Positions 11,511-23,235 of a stretch of DNA of 64,000 nucleotides are shown piece by piece (positions within the stretch are counted from its first letter, which is position 1; each line of letters starts with the position of its first letter). The stretch spans positions 3,356,533 to 3,420,532 of the forward strand of contig CM056570.1 of assembly GCA_029721515.1 (NCBI GenBank), in the 5' to 3' direction. This stretch comes from Synanceia verrucosa. Lineage: Eukaryota > Chordata > Actinopteri > Perciformes > Synanceiidae. The notes beneath the pieces were generated by a model. It ran no database searches, was not told the DNA's origin, and worked only from the letters and a program-made list of their open reading frames with translations. A program made the translations under genes and the position numbers.

Positions 11511-13344
11511 AACTTTACATCATGTGGTATTTTTGTTTTGGGGTGATCTGCTGAAAAACTGAATCTGGATGGATATAACTGGTAACTGGAATACATTTGT
11601 TTGCAATTAAGTGAACTGACCCTTAAATTTCATTAACTTCCTTGCATTCTGTTCACACACTGTAGTGGAAAACAAAACAACACGCCCATGTTTCAGCTCT
11701 TTATTTTTTTTTTGTGATAATCTGCTCACAGCTGATAGAAAGGCTTAAGTGAGCACATTGTTTGCTTTCCTCTTGTCCAGTGGATTTCACCGCACACACA
11801 ACCCATCCCACCGACTGATTATATTTTCAGTGCCCATGCTGCCCCTGTATTTCCACCCTGCCTGGGAGCAGATCTGCTCTGTCGGGATGGAAATATTGGC
11901 CTTGGAGAGCTGCTCTGCAGCTACGAAGACAGACGCTAATCCTCCGGCAAACCCCAGCTCATCCCGGCCCATCATTACATCTCCGTGACCTAGAGCGCCC
12001 ATTCCTCCTCCTTCCTTTACTTTCCCAGAGAGAAAGACGGTGCTTCCCTCGATCTTATTACCATTTCAAAGATTCCCCACAAAATCAGTGCACATGGCCT
12101 CGCATTAGAGCGGTGGCGGGGGGGCACGACACTTCCAGATTTCCAAATGTCTCTGAAAGTTAAGACACTGGGAGGCCGAGTGATATTTCACTGCTTTCCA
12201 GCCAAACACAGGGGCAAGTATTCCTGACCCGACTTCAAAGATGCAGCGGGGGATCGAGTCCAGGCTTAACCGTCACAGCCCGACTACACAGCGATCCAAT
12301 AAAGACACAGATTCGCCTGCGAAGATGGGCTTTAACGATTCGCTCTTTCCATGATTCAATAACAGCCAAATAACCCAGACGCAACTCTGTTGGCTATGAA
12401 CGCTTGAATGTAAGTTAATTTAATTTGTTGGCCCTCGCTCCAACTTTGATTTAAGCTGTTATCCAATTTAACATGATTGCACTGTGTCCAGAAATAAGAA
12501 ATCAGATTTGCACAGTAAACTAGCGCACTCTTTAGTGACAGTTAGGGAATACTGGGCTATTCACAGCCATCCCAAAGAGCGCCGCGATGAAAGATGTGTT
12601 TGAGACGTAATAATAAAGCTCGACAATGACTGAGATTCTCCTGTGGAAACTACAAAGGCAGCCATGAAGGTGAACTTCTGAGGGAATTCTTCAAAAGCAT
12701 CATGACACACTGCTGTGATGTGATTTCATATTAAAGAAATACAACAAAAAAATGTCCATTTATTTTCCAATTCCAAAGGCAGACACTGGTGAGAGGATAA
12801 ATAATGCTAAATAATGCCGACGCCTCTTTGCTGTGTGTGACAGTGTGATTGAAAAGCCCCAGTGGCCCCGGTTCAGAGCACTATTACATGGCATCGCGTC
12901 TGGGTTTTTCATCTCAGATGGGTATCTGGAGGCCGACATGGAGACAGATAGGATATCAGAGTCGACAATGATACAAAGATCGCCTCTGAAAATCAATCGG
13001 CAGACATTCCTGCATCAGTCTGGCCTATTATTTCTGCATCTCCGTGCAGGAGGAGCTTCGTCAGTGCTGCTTCTGCACATGAGGTCATGTGACATCCCAG
13101 TTTTTACACATAAAGCCGTCACCACCCACAGAAATAAACAGATATGAAAGTACACATGTCCATATTCATCAGTGTCAATTCTTCTCTAATAGTTATCATT
13201 AACTCTGATGAAACAAAACTGATGAACAAAGAAAATTATCTATCACAACTTAATAATTTTAAGCATTACAATGTGCTGTGATGAAGGATTATGTAAGAGT
13301 TAAATGAAACAGAGTTAGTATTATTATAGATGCATCATCTAACT
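11511..13344. other. Unique, compositionally balanced non-coding sequence
   Basis: No repeat recognised across 1.8 kb, which is unusual for this window. The interval 11800-12360 is rich in complex, non-repetitive words and contains GATTA/CAATAA-type sites, so it may hold conserved regulatory elements. Frames there (79 codons plus, 71 codons minus) overlap each other and show no protein motif. Confidence 0.45.
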
Positions 13345-13605
13345 CAGACGTGGGCAAACTACGGCCCGCCAAGTCCAAATTATATTATTAAATCCAATTA
13401 TATCATATTACGGGCTGGACAAACTGCCCAAAATGCATAACAACTAAAGAAGATTAAAGCAGGTCATGAAGCAGAACTCCATTCATAAAAATCAAGGAAA
13501 ATAGAAGCACAGTCATAACTAACAATCAAACATGCTGATAAAATTAGATTAACCATCTTTTTTGAATCTGTCCAAGCTTCTCCTGTAATTCAGCAAACAG
13601 AACAT
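13345..13605 (+). mobile_element. hAT-Charlie-like element, 5' part
   Basis: Starts cagacgtgggcaaactacgg followed by cccgcc, the characteristic terminal sequence of Charlie-type hAT elements (CAG.GGTGGGCAAACTACGGCCCG). The interior from 13459 to 13600 matches 4866-5008. No transposase frame survives and the right terminus is not identifiable, so this is a truncated, non-autonomous remnant. Confidence 0.65.
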
Positions 13606-13869
13606 ATACATATACACCACATCAGCTCTTATAAGTTCTGTGTCTTTTTTTGCTGCTCCAGCCTGGTACAGTATCTGCTGGTGGATTATAGATTAGCTGT
13701 GTAAGTGACATTACTGAATGTGTTTACTGACTTTCTGCCTCCTCACTACTTGTGTTACTGCTGCGATTTAACATGTTGCAGATATATTTAAATGGTTGTT
13801 ATACATATGGTGTATATAGGCTATATATAATACATGTACCTTAACATAGAAGCTGTACAGTGTATAACT

Positions 13870-14015
13870 ACATACATATGTAGATATAAGCTACATTTTG
13901 AATTTCTCAGTGATCTATGTAGAATATTGCAATATCACAATAATGTATTGTATCGTGACTCATATCGTATCGCGATATGTATCGTATCGTGAAGTCCTTT
14001 GCCAATACACACCCC
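13870..14015 (-). mobile_element. hAT-like (TAGGGGTGGGTA family) copy, reversed
   Basis: The right edge reads gccaatacacacccctaatg. Its reverse complement begins with a TAGGGGTGTGTATTGGC-type terminus like those at 48874 and 54932. Further in, the reverse complement shares cacgatacgatacatatcgc-type words and the block around actgagaaattc with those two copies. No coding capacity. Confidence 0.65.
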
Positions 14016-14039
14016 TAATGCTAACAATGTTTTTAGCAA

Positions 14040-14190
14040 CTTAAAACAAGACTATAATTTTCAGTTTTACGCTTTTCTGGACCTACAGTCAGCCCAAAAT
14101 ATTACTTTTTTGGGGGGGGAAATCAATATTATATCAGAAGAAAAGCATAGCAATATATTGCCTTATTGATATTACTCCCTAACCTTAGTT
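14040..14190 (+). mobile_element. hAT-like fragment related to the 3' half of the TAGGGGTGGGTA family
   Basis: Contains gcccaaaatattac, a G8 run, then aatcaatattatatcagaag and caatatattgcc, which occur in the same order at 47640-47715, 55260-55345 and 56330-56395. It lacks the clean CCCACCCCT terminus, ending instead at a degenerate attactccctaacc. Confidence 0.55.
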
Positions 14191-15496
14191 AGCGTATTAG
14201 CATACTTTCCAGAATTCACAGGTTGAATGGTCCAGAAGTCCAGTGTCTTTTTTGGATCTGTGTTGACATCAGAGATTTGACTGTGACATAAAGAATGATT
14301 TTAACTTTTCTCAATCCAAAAGTTAAAGGCAGTCTAGTCAGTTACATTTCCACGTTGAAACAACTTCAGAATGTTTTTTCCAGATTGTTTCACTGCTGCT
14401 TCCCAAATCTTCTGGTGCCACATTCATTGGCATTCCCTAGCTTGCATGTTCAGTAAACAGTGAAAACATTTCCCCTCACGGGAAAGACTTTTCTCTTGTT
14501 TTTCCTCTGCTGAGTCGCTGAATACAGTGTCTGAACACAACAGTGTTCCAGCTCTTACAAGTGGAACCAGGTGAGTAGAAATACGTTGTGCAGCATGTTT
14601 TTGTTTATATTCTGAGGACTGTTTATTTCCTGGATGTGCAGGTCAGCAGCAGCTTTTCTTACACTTTCTCCTTTCCATCCCTTTAAAGAATATAAAGCGA
14701 AGACATAAAGCTCGCTCTACTGACAGTGTGACCTTTAAAATTTCTGAAAAAACATGGACATACTCCTCACTCCACATCTAAAGGTTAACGGCACTACTCC
14801 ATCTATTCGTCCACAGGCTCTCCATCCACCCCTTCACTTGGCAATGATCCAAGTGGAGAGAAGTCTGCGTTTGCAAACTAAACACTTCAACTTGTGGAGA
14901 ATTAGCAGGATTAATTATCCTCCAGGCAGCCCAGGAAAATAAATAAATAGGAAAAGCTCCCTAGCGGCAGCTTACAAGTGAAGGGGAAAGTAACAGGTTG
15001 CTGAACAGCCCTGAAACACAACACCAGCAAACAGGTTTGTGCAGGTTAATTAACAAGCTAGGAGCAGAAAAATGTCTGGATTAGCTGCTTATATTTGGGG
15101 TCTTAAAAACCTTATTTCTATTATAAACCCATTCCAGGCTCAAGCTTTGCTCAACAAGGTCTTTCCTGTTAATAACCCTTCCAGTCTAAGAGACAGTAGT
15201 CATTCTGTTTTACTATTACATTTTGTTTGGCCATAATAAGCTGTAAACACAATTTACAATGTTAGTAAATATTAATACACATTAGCATTTAATCTAGAGT
15301 TGTTTCTGTGGTTACCTGATGAACAGTAATGAAATATATAAAATTTTAGCTCAATTTTGGTGTCCACCACCAGTTTCTCAGAGCATTTTTGGTTTAGCTG
15401 CTACATGCTACACTATGTCCATGGCTACATGTTAACTTCAACCCCTTTCACACATGTGAACTGCTAATTAATGTCATTAATCTGTCACCGTTTTGT
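14191..15496. other. Unique non-coding sequence
   Basis: AT-rich, with no gene or confident repeat. The only frame of note (14754-14942, 62 codons) has no motif. Confidence 0.55.
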
Positions 15497-15737
15497 TAAA
15501 CCCCTGGACTAGGCTAACCGCCGGACAGGTGGAATCGCAAGAATGAGATCTCGTGAATTCATGTACAATCGTGCGATATAGTGGGTTGTAGCGGCGCCTC
15601 AGTGAAAGAGAACCACCCTGTGTCCACTGAGTAGAAGGAAATCAATTATACGATCCGCCGCAAACACAGATTATTTTATTTTGAAACTCAACCAGATGTT
15701 TTATTTTGTGTCTGTACACGACTTCCGAAGTCTTTTA
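15497..15737 (+). repeat. Unclassified dispersed repeat, copy 1 (second copy at 63690)
   Basis: Shares, in order, cgccggacag, tagtgggttgtagcgg, aaagagaacca, tgtgtccactgagtagaagg, aaatcaattatac, attattttattttgaaa and ttttgtgtctgtacacgac with the copy that starts at 63690. Copy 1 lacks about 50 bases present near the start of copy 2 after the shared cccct. Similarity ends at about 15737. The class is unknown; the cccct start could be a transposon terminus. Confidence 0.65.
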
Positions 15738-16891
15738 ATGCTTATTTCCCAAAAATATAAGCAATCCTATTGTAAACACCAGATTTAAAGTGGTGCTTTT
15801 ATGTAATTCTATGTGGAGAAACTTACCTATCAGTTAAATCCACTAATAGATTATTATTCAACAAAATCTTGTGTGTTCATAAGAAATTCTTCTTTGGCCG
15901 CAGCCATCTTCTATAATGCCAGTATGGCATTTACTGGTGTAGCATTATGGCATTGTTTGGGTCAGAGTAAAAAAACATAGCTGGTATGATGGCAGAGCTT
16001 CTCTATAGAGTTATAATTGAATAAAAGGCTTTTTTGTCTCACTGTTATTGTAAAAACAACTGGAAAAAAACTGAAAAAAGTCATAAAGCCATAAAAAGAT
16101 GCTTGATAGAGCTGATTTACACTGACACGTTAAGATAATGTTAAGTATGTCTTGACGAGAGACATCTTTTCATATTTATGTAGTCATTTAACCTATGAAT
16201 ACATGAATTAGTGCTGCATCAATGTATTATCTGGATGGGCATTTACAGACTGTAATGTACTGTATAATAGGTCATATGTTTTTGTTGTTTTGACTAGACT
16301 TCAGAACATTAAAATTTAACTGAAATAATAACTTTGAGGTTAGAGTACTGACTTTTAACCTCAAACATTAAGAGTGTTTGAGGTTGTCCACATCACAACT
16401 GGGTGAAAAGTTGACTTGAATAAACAGGCGAGTCAAGTGAAGGTTTTATGGGTCACACAGTTGAATGTTCTCCATTCGCCAAGTCAGCCACCTTCCTTCA
16501 CTCCAGCGAAGCAGGTCTTTAAACTGGATGGAGACCTCAAAGGAGGCGCACCCTCAAATTAAATCTGAAAGTTGGCATTTTAACCTCACACTAAGTGTTT
16601 CATCACAAATCCAAATGTGCTGGTGTACTGAGGCCAGCCAGAATAACAGAAATGTGTCAATGATGTCAGTAGTGAAATTAAAGCAGAGCACTGGCAGCTT
16701 GTTATTTCCAGCCCGACTCTTCACGACAAAGTCAATAGCAGGGTTCATATTAGATACTGATGGGGTTAAAGTGTGATACCTCCAGCTGTCTTTTCCTGTT
16801 GTCTTCAGTAAACCAGATAACTGTTTCTTTACTCCTGAAGCCTCAAATCCACAGGTTGCAGAAAGTGTCATATTCCCACGACTGCTGCTCT
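15738..16891. other. Unique non-coding sequence
   Basis: AT-rich. A local near-repeat of words (gccagtatggcatttactgg and agcattatggcattg) occurs at 15915-15955. No gene recognised; the overlapping 103- and 105-codon frames at 16465-16871 lie on opposite strands and have no motif. Confidence 0.5.
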
Positions 16892-16895
16892 TTAA

Positions 16896-17105
16896 CTCAC
16901 TGTGCCAGCCTTTTCATATTTCTAGAGCCACTGAATATTTTGTACTATGACTCTGAAAACACTTAATAGCTCAAATGAAAGAAGAGACTCTCTATTTCAT
17001 CATGAAAAAAAATGTTTGTTTTTACCTTGTTTCATTCTTGTTTATCAGAGGTAGAGTAGAGGACACTTTCACCAAAATCACCACTTTTTGTACAGATTCT
17101 GCCCG
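16896..17105 (-). mobile_element. piggyBac-like MITE, rearranged partial copy
   Basis: TTAA at 16892-16895 is followed by ctcactgtgccagcc, then jumps directly to the block beginning catatttctag that lies about 45-50 bases further inside copy 2, so there is a small internal deletion near the terminus. Similarity to copy 2 (11130-11320) continues through agaggtagagtagaggacac and stops at about 17105 after cagattctg. The distal end is missing. Confidence 0.7.
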
Positions 17106-17174
17106 ATCTTGTTGTAAATTTGTTTCATGAAAATAAAAGCTGAAATGTGTAAAACTGGGTTCGCTTTTTCTTTA

Positions 17175-17457
17175 CAGTTCAAACTGAAAAGCTTTTATTC
17201 AATGAGTTGATCAGCTGTCAACTACTAGTTAACAGGCAACTATTTTGATCAATTAATCAATCATCAGTTTGCGTTATTTATTTATGTAAAATGTGAATAT
17301 TTTCTAGTTTCTTTACTCCTCTATGACAATAAAGGAAAGCACTGAGCTACATTTTTCACTATTTTCTGACAATTTACAGAGCAAAACCTAGTTGATTAAT
17401 TGAGAAAATAATCAACAGATTAATTAAATATCAATATATAATCATTAATTGCAGCCC
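17175..17457 (-). mobile_element. hAT-like element with TGCAGCCCT terminus, reversed
   Basis: Ends aattgcagccctg. The reverse complement would begin cagggctgcaatta, followed by gattaat-rich subterminal words and caca/tgtcagaaaatag-type sequence. This is a widespread teleost hAT-like family with alternating ttaatc/gattaa words near both ends and a conserved block around gaggagtaaagaaac (reverse of 17310-17330). A second degraded copy lies at 57360-57966. No coding capacity. Confidence 0.6.
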
Positions 17458-17489
17458 TGTTACATGAAAATGCATCACTCTAATATTTG

Positions 17490-17740
17490 TATATTAAATA
17501 TGAAGCTACAGCCAGTTAGCTTAGCATAAAGACTGAAAGTTGATGGCAACAGTTAGCTTAGCTCTGTCTAAAAGTAACAAAATCCACCAACCAGCACCTC
17601 ACAACCTCACTATTAAACACATCATATGTCTGAAGTCTAAAAACAACATTTTGCAGCTTTATGGGACCATTTCTTACCCAGGTGTCGTGATTTTTCTGGA
17701 GTCCTAGTCACGACAGCAGGCCAAGAAACAGTCCCACACA
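17490..17740 (+). repeat. Dispersed repeat known from percomorph fishes
   Basis: The order agctacagccagttagctt, agcataaagactg, agctctgtctaaaagtaaca, aaaatccacc, aaccagcacctc, then tttcttac and tctggagtcctagtcacgac matches from memory a repeat common in percomorph fish introns and UTRs. It shows no coding frame, and its transposon class is not clear to me. It supports the taxonomic inference. Confidence 0.55.
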
Positions 17741-20700
17741 TAACCATCAGTTAATTATTTAACTTTAAAGGTGCTGGAAGTAGGATTTCTTTTCCTTCAG
17801 GCAGCGCCAGGCGACTCGACATGACAACATGTTTATTTTAATGCAGCTCAAAAATGGATTTAACAGACGCAGATTCAACCTGACACCATTCTTTAAACAG
17901 AACAGACAATCCAAGACTCATGTTATTGTTAATTTAGATAATACTACCGAGCAGTGCGAGGCACAGATGGACGGAAAGAGATCGCTCTGGGCTCACATGT
18001 GTTTCCAGAAGCAGGAAAATCTATCTGGGCGGAGATGATGATTGTTTATGTGAAACTTATATTATATAGTATACGAAGCAATAACAGGAAGGACTGACTT
18101 CAGCTGACTGTGTCATTACATATGATTTGACTGTGGTCTCTCATCACTCACTGAGGAAATAATGGCAGTCGGCTTTAAAGGCTAACTCAGCATGATATGA
18201 CCGCCGTATTAAACAGACCCTGGAACAGCTCAGTGGGGTGGATTGCCTTCCACTGAAAATTCCCTTTGACCTTGAGATGATCTGGGATAGGCTAATAGGT
18301 GTGCATCTGTCAGTGGATGGGATAGTATGTCCAAAATTGAACAGCTCCTGCTTATATTGGAAAACATTTCTTCCCTTTTATGGACTGAAGCATGTTGGTG
18401 AAATGATACTGTACTACTGACAAAAGTCTGTTTTTTTTTATGGTCCTGTCTTCTCTTTCTCAGACTTACGCAGCGTTCTGCTGCCAACCACACACACACT
18501 CAGTGAAACCACACTGTTATTATCACAGCTTTCCAGAGGCAGCAAAGCAGCTGCTGTTTCACTTGATCTTTTATAATGGGAACAGCAGCAAAGGAGTCCG
18601 AAACGACATCTCAGCTCACAATGCTATTCCAACACTTCCTGGAGTCTGACCCCAGAGTCGCTGAGAAAACTCTGCCTGTTGGTGGAAAAAAAAAAAGTGT
18701 TTAAAGACTGAATTATATACCGCAAATAACAATAATTGACTTTTACTGGATGTGCTGTAGATTTTCTGTGACAGAGGATGCACAACACTGGAACAACTTC
18801 AACAGCAGGGGGTGAAAGATGGACTCACTTTGGTCAAGATATTTTGACAAACTAACTCCTCTTTTCCTCCATGAAGAAAACCAGACTAAAAGCAGTGGTT
18901 GAAAACAGTAATTGTAATGTGTTGACAGTGATATTATTTTGTTATTGAAAGACAGGATGATATACATTTGGTTCCAGTTTTGTGTAATGCGAAAAATTCA
19001 AGTAAACAAAACATGCCGTCTCTTTAGTTGTCTTTTTGCAATTTAAGTATTAAGTACTTAATTAATCCATAATTCCACTGGAAAATAGATGTGATGATGC
19101 AGTTAACTTCACTGTAAGCAGCTCTGACTATAACGCTGACGTTAGCGTCAGTTAGCTAGTTAGTTAACTTTCAAGTTTACAGGCCAGCTGCCTAAGAAAT
19201 ATTACTTTTAGCTTCTCATCTCAAGACGGTGAAGAAGTGAGACAGGAAGCAGATTCATAATGTAGTGAACACTGAGGCTACAACAATACTGACAGAGCTG
19301 GAGTGAATATACTGTCTTCTACAAACAGGTAACCAGCAGCTTTTCTGCTCACGACAGACAATAATAACACTTTTCATCATGGTAACTGCACACAACATAG
19401 AAGGCAGACTAAAAATTGAATGCAAGACAAAAAATGTCTAAAATGTGACCAAAAAGACTGAATGAAAACAAATCTGGTGCTGAAATGAATACATGGAACA
19501 AAAGTGGAATCTATACTTTCATATCTATGGCTATAAAACATAATTTTAATGCTATTATGTGCATGAAATGCCTTATTTTTTTCTGTTGGTAAGAAGCACA
19601 TTTCACCTTATTTCAGGCCTTTCTCATTGCCTTTATTTATGATGCTGTTATTGATATTTATTGGTTTCTTTAGAGCTTGTTTTTATGCATTGATCTTGGA
19701 GTTACTATATTCTTGTTCTGATTCAGGTGTTTTATGTATGGAGGAATAAATCTGCTGCGACTAGACCAGACAGCATATCATTATATGGTTGTTGTTTTCA
19801 CATTCACACTTTCAGTTTAAAAAGGGAAAGGAGACCGAACGCTATAAAATGCAGAAAACTGCTCATTTGTGAGCTTTTGTCTCAGTGCAGTGAAAAAGTA
19901 ACTTTTAACAACCTGCCGGGGCTTCATTTAAAAGTATCTTTAACTTCAACTTATCCTCAATGCAACTTATACTGATCAAAAGCCTAACTGATAATGGTAA
20001 TACATCATGTTATTGTGGACAATCAACAATTATTAAAATGTAAATCATTCCTCCCAGCGGTCATAAAATCCCACGCTTTCAAATTTATAACTGATGTTTT
20101 CAGGAAATCTTTAATTGGCAATGTTTGACGGACATCATTGATGTGAGAGGTGATTTATTAATTTATTTCACCGAGCAAATAATGGCTGCTGTCAGTCAAA
20201 TTAAATTGTGCTGAACGCCGTCCCATTTGCAAGCAGGAAAAAAAAGGTTAAAAAACTATGAGACGGGGGTGTCAGGTTCAGTAATGAGCAGGAAAACCAA
20301 GGCCCTGGAATGGATGGAGGTATATAGATATGATATATGAATATTGGTATTGCTCATCATTCATTCATGTGTAGAGTCGGATCAATAGACCAACAAAAGG
20401 TTGGTTGATCAGGTTCATTCAGGTGAACATCTATTATAGTCAGAGTGAGAAATTATTACTCAACAGAAATCAACAATAATCTGGCCTGCAAGACCATTTT
20501 TTTTTTTTACATAAAAGGTCAAATATTCTCTTTTCAGTGCCAGATGTGGAGTTCAAACGCTCATCAATGTCCCACTCAGCCCAGACAGCCAATCAGATGG
20601 AGCCAGAGGTGGACTTCAGTACCTCACAATGTCCTTCCTGTTAGCTTTAGCTAGTTAGCTCAACAGCAAGACTGAAGCTCCGTTAGCCCGTTTGGTTTGC

Positions 20701-20846
20701 TAAGTCTGATCTGTGAAAGCACAACAAGCCATCTACATGACTTTTATTACAGTATATATATATATAATTCTAGTATTTATATAAGGCTCAACTTTTATTA
20801 AATACATCTGCTGACTGAGAAATATCAAGGAAGTGAAATAAAATCT
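17741..20846. other. Mostly unique non-coding sequence with one regulatory-element candidate
   Basis: No gene or confident mobile element. It contains a small hairpin word ctgacgttagcgtcag near 19135-19152. The segment 20041-20220 is unusual for its density of TTTAATT, TTATTAATTTATTT and AAATTAAATTG homeodomain-type words with few simple repeats, and is described as a finding. A CTGCAAG then T11 run occurs at about 20486-20510. Confidence 0.5.
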
Positions 20847-20854
20847 GGTCTGTA

Positions 20855-21132
20855 CCAGTGTTCATTTCGATAGCAAGTTTTGATTTAGTCTTAGTCATAA
20901 TCTTCTGACAAAAATGCCATTTAGTTTTAGTCATATTTTAGCCATCTGAATTTACTTTTAGGTTTTCAATGTGCAATATACAGATTTATCTGCTATGATG
21001 TGTGAAATTAAAGACATATCAACCTAAGTCTCTTGTTTCTTTCCACTTACTACTAAAGGCCAAATATTTCAATATTATAGAGTAGCTATACCCCATAGTG
21101 GGGCTCCTATTTTTCAACAAAATTAACACTGG
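20855..21132. mobile_element. Short terminal-inverted-repeat element with target-site duplication
   Basis: The left end ccagtgtt (20855-20862) and right end aacactgg (21125-21132) are exact inverted repeats. The direct repeat tctgta flanks them. If the two final G bases are counted as flank, the duplication extends to ggtctgta (20847-20854 and 21131-21138). The interior is AT-rich with repeated tttagttttag/tttagtcttag words. It is about 278 bp with no coding frame, so it is a MITE. The family with CAGTGTTAATTT-type ends is known in fishes; the superfamily is uncertain. Confidence 0.68.
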
Positions 21133-21138
21133 TCTGTA

Positions 21139-22860
21139 TAAGATATGTATCCATGCAAGAGCACATATTATCAACCTAAGGTGACATATATCCTCTCTCT
21201 TTCATACTACAGCGAAAGTTTTTCCTCCAGTGGTCATTATCGATTGAATGTAGCTGAGTTGAAATCTAATTATTGTCCTCATCAGTTACTTCATCGTGAA
21301 CTCCACTAATGATTTGGTTCATGTAGCACTGATAAAGCATGATGTCATCACAAAAAGTGTTCAATCAATAAGTGACCATTCAGTCCATCTGACCTGGTTA
21401 TTAAGAGGAGCTTCCTGGTGGTCTCATGAAGGTGTAAAAGTTAGATATAAAGGTATTTTTGTGAGTTGTGTTGCCTTTGAACAGCCTGCTTGTAATTCTG
21501 CCTTTAGGGCATCGAAAAGCAAAGAAATATCTGTGCAACCAATGTCAGCAACGGATTAAAACCAGCACATTGTGGTGTTTGCTACATGCTCAAACTCAGT
21601 GCTCATGCAGCACTAGTCGGTGCTTCTCCAACTTCTCGTTCCACCCCAGCGTTTTCCTTTCCTGACACTGCTTGACTCTTTACGCTCTGGTTGTTGCATG
21701 TAAAACTCTTCAGCAGTTCATTCACTCAAGTGTTCATAAAGTGTGGCCTCCGTTAAAGTGTTTTTGAGAATAATTGGTGGTCTTTTTTTTTTTTTGGGAA
21801 ATGTTGCGTTCATCCCTACAAACTCAAGTTCCTGAGAAGGATGTGTATTGAAGAGAGAAAACAAGAACACATCGTGAATTTTTTATAACTTAAATCTAAG
21901 GTGACCTCACCTTTCTGACCCAGAGATACCAGGACGGAAACTCAGAGAGGAAATTCAAATGTCTCTGAGTTTTAAACAAGGTTACGTGGAGGGCGTGTTT
22001 CTCACAGGAGTGAAGTAAATTCATCTTCCTGGCAGTTTCAAAGGTCCTGCCTTTATTTTCTTCTGTGTGCCGCATAACAGGAGGGTAATATCGCTCTCCC
22101 CTCACGCTGAATACATCAAACATGAAACACTATAACTCCCAACGATGCACTGTTGCGTGCAGTTCAGTTATTTGATCAGAGCAACCTCCACTAGAAATGC
22201 TGTTGGCTGAAATTAGGTGCCTTTGTACTGCATGAAAATGACCAAAGAGAGAAAATGAAATGGAAAGGACGCTTGGCAGAGATGTTGCATGTATCCAGCT
22301 GCATGTTCGGACTTTCTGTCTGTGCATTAACAGTCTGTTTGGCAGATTTTTTTTTTGGTTGGGTTATCATGGTAATGTTCTTTGACAGAGCCGTAACACA
22401 CGGCTGCTGGATCAAAAGGCATTTTGTTTTCTTTTCATCTCTCGTACTCTCAGCCAAGACTTTGTTGAGCGATAGAAAAACAGGCCGGATAGCAGGAGAG
22501 CTGACAGGCAGGTAGTAGAGCAGCCTCAAGTCCTGGACTCAGCCTGTAAATATCTGCGACGCTGCTCATCAACACATTAATTTCTCTCCTCACGCAGGAG
22601 GATTTCTTCCATTAGCTCATCCAGAAGTGTTCTGGATAGCGACGTGCAGATGATTAATTCACTCCCATCAATCGGCAGCCTCTGATGCTACGAGTGCTCC
22701 TCTCTTGTGAAGCTCACATTTCTGTCTCATCTTTCATCTCACAACAGTGTGCTGTGATGGATACACAGTAGAAGTGCAAGTGTGTGCTCAGTAATGTATG
22801 TAACAGCAACATTCATGTTTTTAATGTTGCCCCGTTGATATATGAGATAAAGGCAGAAAA
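21139..22860. other. Unique non-coding sequence
   Basis: No gene or repeat recognised. A frame at 21468-21665 encodes a Cys-rich stretch (YLCNQCQQRIKT), but it lacks zinc-finger spacing and has no supporting context. The segment 22540-22740 is compositionally balanced and may be regulatory, without direct evidence. Confidence 0.5.
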
Positions 22861-23235
22861 AAATGGCTGCAAGAAACACAAAATGGCTACAAAGAAGGCC
22901 CCAAAGAGGCTGAAAATGACCACAAAGAGGCTCAAAACTACCACAAAGAGACCCAAAAACAACTATATAGACACTCAGAACTATGACAAAAAGGCACAAA
23001 ATGGCCACAAAGAGGCACAAAATGGCTACAAAGAGGCTGAAAATGACCACTAAGAGGCACAAAACTACCACAAAGAGAAACAGAGTAACTATATTGACAT
23101 TCAAGATGGTGACAAAAGACACAAAATAGCCACAAAGAGACACAAATCAACTAAAGATTAAAAACCACTACAAATAAACAAAGCAACTAAAAGAGACTCA
23201 AAATGGCCACAAAGACACAGAAAGCCACTTCAAAG
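22861..23235 (+). repeat. Degenerate tandem array of cacaaagaggc / caaaatggc units
   Basis: About eighteen imperfect units of roughly 18-21 bases, built from variants of cacaaagaggctgaaaatga and cacaaagaggcacaaaatgg, run across 375 bp. The plus-strand translation is Lys/Thr-rich; the minus-strand frame of 134 codons gives a repeating Leu/Cys/Phe-rich pattern with SLCGSF-like units. Both are consequences of the repeat, not a membrane protein gene. Confidence 0.8.

Noticed and set aside
21468..21665. Cys-rich frame resembling a zinc finger
   Set aside because: Cys and His spacing does not fit C2H2, BED, RING or similar fingers, and there is no transposon terminus or exon context.
22739..23143. 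Apparent hydrophobic, Cys-rich membrane-like protein on the minus strand
   Set aside because: Produced by translating the degenerate tandem array at 22861-23235; period in the peptide follows the DNA repeat.
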